Assembly: GCA_035279875.1 (NCBI GenBank) | Contig: DATEGX010000048.1 | Span: forward strand, 1-21,341 | Length of the DNA: 21,341 nt | Source of the DNA: JAMXLL01 sp035279875 | Lineage (GTDB): Bacteria; Desulfobacterota; Binatia; Binatales; Binataceae | Direction: 5' to 3' | Shown: piece by piece, positions 15,233 to 21,341 of the stretch | Layout: every line of letters starts with the position of its first letter | How positions within the stretch are numbered: position 1 is the first letter of the stretch | Made by a program: the position numbers and the translations under genes | The notes under the pieces: model-generated | Seen by the model: only the letters and a program-made list of their open reading frames with translations | Databases searched by the model: none | Told to the model about the DNA's origin: nothing

Positions 15233-16516
15233 CTAGAGCTTCATCCGGATGGAATCGATTTCGCGATGAATCCAGCCCCCGGGGTTCACCGCCAACTGGG
15301 TCACGATCGGCACCGACGATTCCGGCTTGCCCGCGATCATTACGGTCAATTGCCCGACCGTGGTTCCTTTCGCCAGCGGCGCGACCAGCGGCTTGGTGGT
15401 GAGCGTAGCGACCAACGAGACCTTGCGCTCCATCCCCTGATCAACGGTGAAATAAGACGAGCCGCCCTCGGGCGCGATCGGCACTTCAACCAGATCGCCC
15501 TGGTACACGCGAATCTGGCCGGGCAAGACTTTGTGCCAATCCGATTTGACGGTACTGAAGGTACGGAATGCCCAGTCGAGCAGCTTGTCGGTCTCGACGC
15601 GGCGCTTTTCCATGCTCGAGGTGCCGAAGACCGCGGAAATCAGATCGAGGTTGTCACTATGGGCCGACGACACCAGGTGATAGCCGGCCTCCTGGACATG
15701 GCCGGTTTTGATTCCGTTTACCCGCGAATCGTAGAACAGCAGGGTATTGAAATTGCGCTGGCGGATCGTGACCGTGCGCCCATCCGGTCCGGTGGTGGTG
15801 AAGGTGAAGTCTTTGGCCGAGGTATATTGCGTGGCGTCGGGGAAAGTCTCGACAATCGCGCGCCCGAGCTTCACCATGTCGGCTGCCGTGGTGTATTCGT
15901 CCTCAGTCGGCAAACCGTCGGGATTGGTGAAATGAGTCTCGGTCATCCCGATTTCAGCGGCCTTTTTGTTCATCTGCTCAGTGAAGGCCTGGGTACTACC
16001 GCCCAGGTATTCGGAGAGCACCACGGCCGCATCGTTGCCAGACGAAACCATCAGGCCGTAAAGCAGGTCATGGACCTGCACCTTGGCGCCGACCTGCAGA
16101 AACATCCGCGAAACCGAATCGTTGAGCGACAGCCGCCACGCCGCCTCGCTCACCGGCATCTCGGTCTCGAGCGTGATTCGTTTCTGCCGCAGAGCCTCGA
16201 GCGTCAGATAGAACGTCATCATCTTCGCCAGGCTGGCCGGCTGGGTCTTGACGTGCTCGTTGTACGCGTAGAGCACGGCGCCGCTATGAAGCGCCATCAG
16301 TTCCGCCGCGCTCGCGTTGAGCGCAAAGGGTGCCGGCCGATTGCCGTAAACGCGGATCTGGCTAAGCGGGATAATCGGGGCCGCTTCCGCTTTGGCCTTG
16401 GCGTGGCCTTGCCTTTCATGACGCGCTGTGCGCGCGGCCAACCCCGGGGCGGAGGCGAGCATTACCGCGGCGATTGCCAAAACGACCGACCTGTTAACGA
16501 TCTTCAAGGCATGCAT
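15233..16516 (-). CDS. D-alanyl-D-alanine carboxypeptidase (PBP5/6-type, S11 family)
   Basis: A low-molecular-weight penicillin-binding protein of 427 residues that trims the terminal D-Ala from peptidoglycan pentapeptides in the periplasm. It has a signal peptide (SVVLAIAAVMLASAPGLAA), a low-complexity linker rich in Ala, Lys and His (29-46), and the three active-site motifs SLAK (95-98), SGN (159-161) and KTG (270-272). The C-terminal PBP5-like beta domain (after about residue 340) ends IDSIRMKL, not in a clear amphipathic membrane anchor, so it may be soluble. The frame is open to 16585; ATG 16516 gives a normal signal peptide with a GGGGG-rich stretch upstream, but GTG 16537 is possible. 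It ends into the shared terminator and is divergent from the glycosyltransferase fusion. Confidence 0.92.
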   Translation of the reverse strand: MHALKIVNRSVVLAIAAVMLASAPGLAARTARHERQGHAKAKAEAAPIIPLSQIRVYGNRPAPFALNASAAELMALHSGAVLYAYNEHVKTQPASLAKMMTFYLTLEALRQKRITLETEMPVSEAAWRLSLNDSVSRMFLQVGAKVQVHDLLYGLMVSSGNDAAVVLSEYLGGSTQAFTEQMNKKAAEIGMTETHFTNPDGLPTEDEYTTAADMVKLGRAIVETFPDATQYTSAKDFTFTTTGPDGRTVTIRQRNFNTLLFYDSRVNGIKTGHVQEAGYHLVSSAHSDNLDLISAVFGTSSMEKRRVETDKLLDWAFRTFSTVKSDWHKVLPGQIRVYQGDLVEVPIAPEGGSSYFTVDQGMERKVSLVATLTTKPLVAPLAKGTTVGQLTVMIAGKPESSVPIVTQLAVNPGGWIHREIDSIRMKL

Positions 16517-16561
16517 CAACGGCCACCCCCGCTCCACGTTGCGTTTTCCCCCTTCGAGAGT

Positions 16562-16577
16562 ACGGCGCGCGCGCCGT
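16562..16577. repeat. 16-bp perfect palindrome, alternating CG
   Basis: ACGGCGCGCGCGCCGT reads the same on both strands and contains a run of alternating C and G. It lies between the divergent carboxypeptidase and glycosyltransferase genes, where it could be an operator or a Z-DNA-prone site. If the carboxypeptidase starts further upstream it would be coding. Confidence 0.4.
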
Positions 16578-16642
16578 GCCTTCAAGCATTAGCGTCTCAT
16601 GGCCTGTTCCTTCGGCGATGAATTCCGCATAACAAGATCGGG

Positions 16643-17989
16643 ATGGACATTTCGGTCATCCTGCCGGTCGTCAACGAGCGCGACAATCTGCGCGAGCTTA
16701 TTCCGCGGCTTCACGGCGTGCTCGGCCGGATGCGGCTCGATTACGAGATAATCGTCGTCGACGGCGGCTCGACCGACGGTACCGGAAACGTTGCGACCTC
16801 GATGGGCGCGCGGGTGGTGCCGGAACGCCAGGCCGGTTATGCCGGCGCGCTCGAGACCGGTTTCGCCGAGGCCCGCGGCGACTACCTGCTCACGCTCGAC
16901 GCCGACCTATCGCATGAGCCCGACTTCGCGGCCAAGCTCTGGCGCGCACGCAACCGGGCCGACATCATCATCGCCTCGCGCTATGCCCGCGGCGGCACCG
17001 CTTACAGCGGCTTCATGCGCAACTGGCTCAGCCGCGCGCTCAACCTCTGGATGCGGCGGCTGTTGTCGATGCCGGTGCGTGACATGTCCAGTGGATTCCG
17101 CCTCTATCGGCGTGCGGCGCTTGCTAATCAGCGGCTCGACTCGCGTAATTTCGAAGTGATCGAGGAAATCCTGGTTAAGGCGTACGCCCAGGGCTATAGC
17201 GTCCACGAGGTGGCGTTCACCTACTTCCCGCGCGAGAGCGGCCGCTCGCACGCGCGGCTGTTCCGCTTCGGTCTCGACTTGATGCGGTCGAGCCTGCGTC
17301 TCCGGCGGCTGCGCAACTCGATCTTGTCGGCTGACTACGACGACCGCGCCTTCTACAGCATCATCCCGCTGCAGCGCTACTGGCAGCGCCGCCGCCATCG
17401 AATCGCGACTTTCTGGGCGCGTGGCGCGCAGCGCGTGCTCGATGTCGGCTGCGGCTCGAGCCTGATCATCCAGAGCCTCAACAACGCGGTGGGCATGGAC
17501 TTCAGCATGAGCAAGGTGCGCTTTCTGCGCCGTTTGGATATTCCGCTGTTGCGTGGCTCGGCTTTTGCCCTGCCGTTCAAGGGCGCGAGCTTTGATTGCA
17601 TCATCAGTTCGCAGGTGATCGAGCACATTCCGTACGACGAGGTACTGTTCAGCGAAATGTACCGGGTGCTACGGCCGGGCGGGCGGCTGATTATCGGCAC
17701 GCCCGACTATGCGACCCTCGGATGGCAGATAATCGAACCGCTGTACGGAATGTTCGCGCCGGGCGGCTACCGCGACGAACACATCACGCATTACACGCGC
17801 GAGAGTCTGGCCGATATCCTCTTGCGTGCGGGATTTGCTCATGAGCAAACCGCGTATGTTTTCCGCAGCGAGCTTATCATGCTGTTTCGCAAGCCTGGCG
17901 AAGAACAGCGCGTTGGTGCGCCGGAGATCGGTACGGGCGCCGGTCCCACAATTCCTGACTCTTCAACGAGCAGGGCTGGAAGCGTCTGA
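16643..17989 (+). CDS. family 2 glycosyltransferase fused to SAM-dependent methyltransferase
   Basis: A two-domain protein of 448 residues. Residues 1-225 are a GT2 glycosyltransferase of the dolichyl/polyprenyl-phosphate mannose synthase kind: ILPVVNERDNL (6-16), DGGSTDGT (40-47), DADLSHEP with the DxD metal site (86-93) and MSSGFRLYRR (148-157). Residues 260-400 are a class I methyltransferase: VLDVGCGSS (265-273), SQVIEHIPYD (323-332) and LRPGGRLIIGTPDY (343-356). A short basic segment (about 219-262, many Arg) joins them. No membrane segments are clear. It probably adds a sugar to a lipid carrier or glycan and methylates the product or a related group in cell-envelope synthesis. There is no frame break between the domains. 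The tail after about residue 415 looks disordered. Confidence 0.88.
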   Translation: MDISVILPVVNERDNLRELIPRLHGVLGRMRLDYEIIVVDGGSTDGTGNVATSMGARVVPERQAGYAGALETGFAEARGDYLLTLDADLSHEPDFAAKLWRARNRADIIIASRYARGGTAYSGFMRNWLSRALNLWMRRLLSMPVRDMSSGFRLYRRAALANQRLDSRNFEVIEEILVKAYAQGYSVHEVAFTYFPRESGRSHARLFRFGLDLMRSSLRLRRLRNSILSADYDDRAFYSIIPLQRYWQRRRHRIATFWARGAQRVLDVGCGSSLIIQSLNNAVGMDFSMSKVRFLRRLDIPLLRGSAFALPFKGASFDCIISSQVIEHIPYDEVLFSEMYRVLRPGGRLIIGTPDYATLGWQIIEPLYGMFAPGGYRDEHITHYTRESLADILLRAGFAHEQTAYVFRSELIMLFRKPGEEQRVGAPEIGTGAGPTIPDSSTSRAGSV

Positions 17990-18022
17990 TACTGGTATAA
18001 GCTCGAAATGTGAAGGGCCTGC

Positions 18023-18054
18023 TTGACAATTCGGCGAAGGGGCCGAAGTGTAAT
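18023..18054 (+). promoter_or_regulatory. candidate MerR-type promoter/operator upstream of diiron protein
   Basis: TTGACA (18023-18028) and TGTAAT (18049-18054) are 20 nt apart, too far for ordinary sigma70 promoters (17 nt) but typical of MerR-family promoters. A dyad with arms 18026-18035 and 18042-18051 (9 of 10 pairs; perfect core TTCGGC/GCCGAA) is centred exactly in the spacer. The ATG is about 45 nt downstream. No MerR-type gene is in the window. A weak terminator hairpin for the upstream gene is the main alternative, but no T-run follows. Confidence 0.4.
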
Positions 18055-18099
18055 CTGACGTTGACCAAGCCATGGGGCTGAAAGCCGACGGAGGGCACA

Positions 18100-18873
18100 A
18101 TGGCAGCCAATGTGAGTCGTGCGTCGACAGCTCCGGTACTCGAGCAAATCCTCGCCATTCGCGACCGCTGGCATACCAAGCGCCACCCGTTTTTCCGCGC
18201 TTTCAGCCAGGGCGAGCTACCACTTAAGGCCCTCGGCCGCTACCAGGCCTTGCATTTTCACTTCGTCGCCTTTGCGCTGAGAAGTTTCGGCTTGTTCTAT
18301 ACGCGCTTCTACCATCTGGAAGACGTGCGCAAGATGATGGCCGAGAATCTCGCCGAGGAAGAGGGTTTCAAAGCCATTCCGCAGGCTGGACACGAGCCGC
18401 GGGACCATAACGAACTGATTCTGCGGTTCTGCCGCGCCGCGGGCCTTGGCGAAGATGAAGTCCGCGACATGAAAATGCCCGCGGCCTGGTGGGCGCGTTC
18501 GCTTTACTACTACCATACCGTCGCGACCGAACCGGTCGGGGTGGTGCTGGCGATGCAGACCACACAGGAAGGGCAGATGCCCGGCCTTATCAGCGAAGTC
18601 CTGCTTCCCGCTTTTGAGAAGCATTACGGTTTAAAGCGCACCGCCCGCGAGATCGAGTTTTTCACCGAGCACGATTCCGCCGACGTCGAGCATAGCCGCC
18701 GGCAGAGTGAACTATGCGTCAGGTACCTGGACACCCCCGCGCTCGCGGCGCGTGCTCGCGAAGTCGCGGAGGAAATCTGCGAATTGCGCTGGGCCTCGAT
18801 TTCGGAGCTCTTTCGATCCGAAGTGCTGCATGAGAAGGAGATATTGCCGCCGGGACTCGGAGACTCGCGTTGA
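18100..18873 (+). CDS. heme-oxygenase-like diiron (HDO/TenA-PqqC-like, iron-containing redox enzyme) protein
   Basis: An all-helical protein of 257 residues with the look of the heme-oxygenase-like diiron oxidase/oxygenase superfamily (CADD, PqqC and TenA relatives). The most telling site is HDSADVEH: H191, D195 and H198 form the HxxxDxxH pattern on the last core helix. Candidate partners are Glu86-88 (LAEEEG), His98, and Glu157 or Glu166, so a six-ligand dinuclear iron site is plausible. Superfamily members cleave, desaturate or oxidise small molecules or amino-acid side chains with O2; the substrate is unknown. It lies alone on its strand, with GGAGG before the ATG and an unusual long-spacer promoter with a dyad upstream. 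A plain TenA-like hydrolase is less likely, as TenA lacks this metal motif. Confidence 0.82.
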   Translation: MAANVSRASTAPVLEQILAIRDRWHTKRHPFFRAFSQGELPLKALGRYQALHFHFVAFALRSFGLFYTRFYHLEDVRKMMAENLAEEEGFKAIPQAGHEPRDHNELILRFCRAAGLGEDEVRDMKMPAAWWARSLYYYHTVATEPVGVVLAMQTTQEGQMPGLISEVLLPAFEKHYGLKRTAREIEFFTEHDSADVEHSRRQSELCVRYLDTPALAARAREVAEEICELRWASISELFRSEVLHEKEILPPGLGDSR

Positions 18874-18963
18874 CGGGACGCTCGAGCCTTTGCCGCGTGC
18901 GATCGGTTTGGCAGAGCTGCCCGCGAAATGTCGCAGGATGGGCGTTTCCACAGAGAGGCGGCT

Positions 18964-19302
18964 CTACAGCGAGCGCGCGTGCAAAAGCTGCGTCCAATGG
19001 CTCTCGCGCTCGCCCAGGACGTCGCGGATCCGCAAATCCGATATCTCGTCGCTGAGCCGTTCGAGAACCTCGAACTCGAACGCCTGATCGCCCAGCGCCT
19101 TCCATCTGGCTTGAAGAACCTGATCTTTGTGGGTGCCGTTGATCAGTGAGAACCACAGCCGGTTCTTTGCCCCGTCGAGATTCATCGAGGAGCCCACCCA
19201 AACGTCAGCACCACCAGCCGCTCGTACCGCATAGATACCGCGCGCGATCTTCCGCGCCTTGTAGTCGCGGACGGCTTGTTTTCGATCGACGGATGGCTTC
19301 AT
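18964..19302 (-). CDS. GIY-YIG domain protein
   Basis: A protein of 112 residues. GIYAV (22-26) and WVG (35-37) correspond to the paired GIY and YIG strands, followed by NLDGAKNR with the likely catalytic Arg48, LINGTHKDQVLQ, and AFEFEVLE, the pattern of small stand-alone GIY-YIG family proteins. The second motif is WVG instead of YIG. No DNA-binding domain is attached. Such proteins are often called nucleases, but activity is unproved and mobile-element relatives exist. It runs downstream of the monooxygenase on the same strand, separated by 58 nt that include a strong hairpin, and converges with the diiron gene. The start has no good ribosome binding site. Confidence 0.75.
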   Translation of the reverse strand: MKPSVDRKQAVRDYKARKIARGIYAVRAAGGADVWVGSSMNLDGAKNRLWFSLINGTHKDQVLQARWKALGDQAFEFEVLERLSDEISDLRIRDVLGERESHWTQLLHARSL

Positions 19303-19314
19303 GGCAAATTGTTG

Positions 19315-19352
19315 GCGAGCCGACGCGTAGCTGGTCGCCCGCGTCGGCTCGC
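19315..19352. terminator. 13-bp perfect inverted repeat after the monooxygenase gene
   Basis: Arms 19315-19327 and 19340-19352 (GCGAGCCGACGCG and its complement) enclose a 12-nt loop. Allowing a 2-nt bulge, GTTG/CAAC extends the stem by four pairs. It begins 8 nt after the monooxygenase stop on the minus strand and ends 12 nt before the GIY-YIG ATG. There is no T-run, so it may be a Rho-assisted terminator, a 3'-end stabiliser, or a structure limiting expression of the GIY-YIG gene. Confidence 0.6.
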
Positions 19353-19360
19353 GACAACCG

Positions 19361-21184
<1,824 letters not shown>

Positions 21185-21341
21185 AACGCAAACTCCTTGG
21201 CTCGACGCGCATCGCACGTCGATTGTGGGCTGCCGACCAGTCTGGTTCGGTGCAGGTTGGAGCTTTGTTGAAATGAAGGTGTAGGTCAACGCCAATACCC
21301 GGACTTATACGCGCGGGCGGTAGTTATGGGGCAGCCCGTCA

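Noticed and set aside
15266..16621. Long plus-strand open frame opposite the carboxypeptidase
   Set aside because: The minus strand has all three penicillin-binding motifs; the plus frame has none.
18964..19302. GIY-YIG protein as sign of a homing endonuclease or mobile element
   Set aside because: No intron, inverted terminal repeats, direct repeats or split gene is seen around it; small stand-alone GIY-YIG proteins are common in chromosomes.
21236..21246. ACCAG-T-CTGGT dyad upstream of the monooxygenase
   Set aside because: Short arms and no convincing promoter boxes around it; could be chance.

Overview
The window is about 21 kb of GC-rich bacterial chromosome with tightly packed genes on both strands. 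No rRNA, tRNA, CRISPR array, transposase or phage gene was seen. Several genes are of kinds common in uncultured soil or sediment bacteria of the former 'Deltaproteobacteria' (Binatota-like) or Rokubacteria type: an F420-type luciferase-family oxidoreductase, class III CoA-transferases, ACMSD-like amidohydrolases and a Baeyer-Villiger-type monooxygenase. That placement is inferred from gene content only; there is no marker gene here to prove it.

Layout. (1) 1-822, minus strand: two small secreted c-type cytochromes, one cut by the window edge. (2) 988-4910, plus strand: a CCA-adding/poly(A) polymerase-type nucleotidyltransferase, followed 6 nt later by the ATPase and one permease of a BMP-type (nucleoside/simple sugar) ABC importer. 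The usual second permease and binding protein are not in the window. (3) 4941-12490: a catabolic-looking block. An SDR dehydrogenase and a SnoaL-like protein run on the minus strand. Divergent from them is a plus-strand series: amidohydrolase, two tandem VOC proteins, two overlapping CaiB/BaiF CoA-transferases and an LLM-class oxidoreductase. (4) 12578-15150, plus strand: an uncharacterised exported or membrane protein with beta-helix-like repeats, then an HSL-family alpha/beta hydrolase, closed by a strong bidirectional terminator. (5) 15233-17989: a D-Ala-D-Ala carboxypeptidase (minus) divergent from a glycosyltransferase-methyltransferase fusion (plus). (6) 18100-21184: a heme-oxygenase-like diiron protein (plus), then a GIY-YIG domain protein and a Baeyer-Villiger-type flavin monooxygenase (both minus).

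How the genes may work together. The block 5416-12490 has the parts of a CoA-thioester-based degradation route for a hydrophobic or carboxylic substrate. CoA transfer would come from the CaiB pair, oxidation from the SDR and LLM proteins, C-C or C-N hydrolysis or decarboxylation from the amidohydrolase, and isomerisation or lyase chemistry from the VOC pair. The substrate cannot be read from the sequence. Two details stand out. The second CoA-transferase lacks the catalytic Asp that the first keeps, which suggests a heteromeric enzyme. Both VOC paralogues carry Gln where the usual last metal-binding Glu sits.

The most unusual regulatory signal lies upstream of the diiron protein. A TTGACA box and a TGTAAT box are separated by 20 nt, and an imperfect 10-bp dyad is centred exactly in that spacer. 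This is the layout known from MerR-family promoters.
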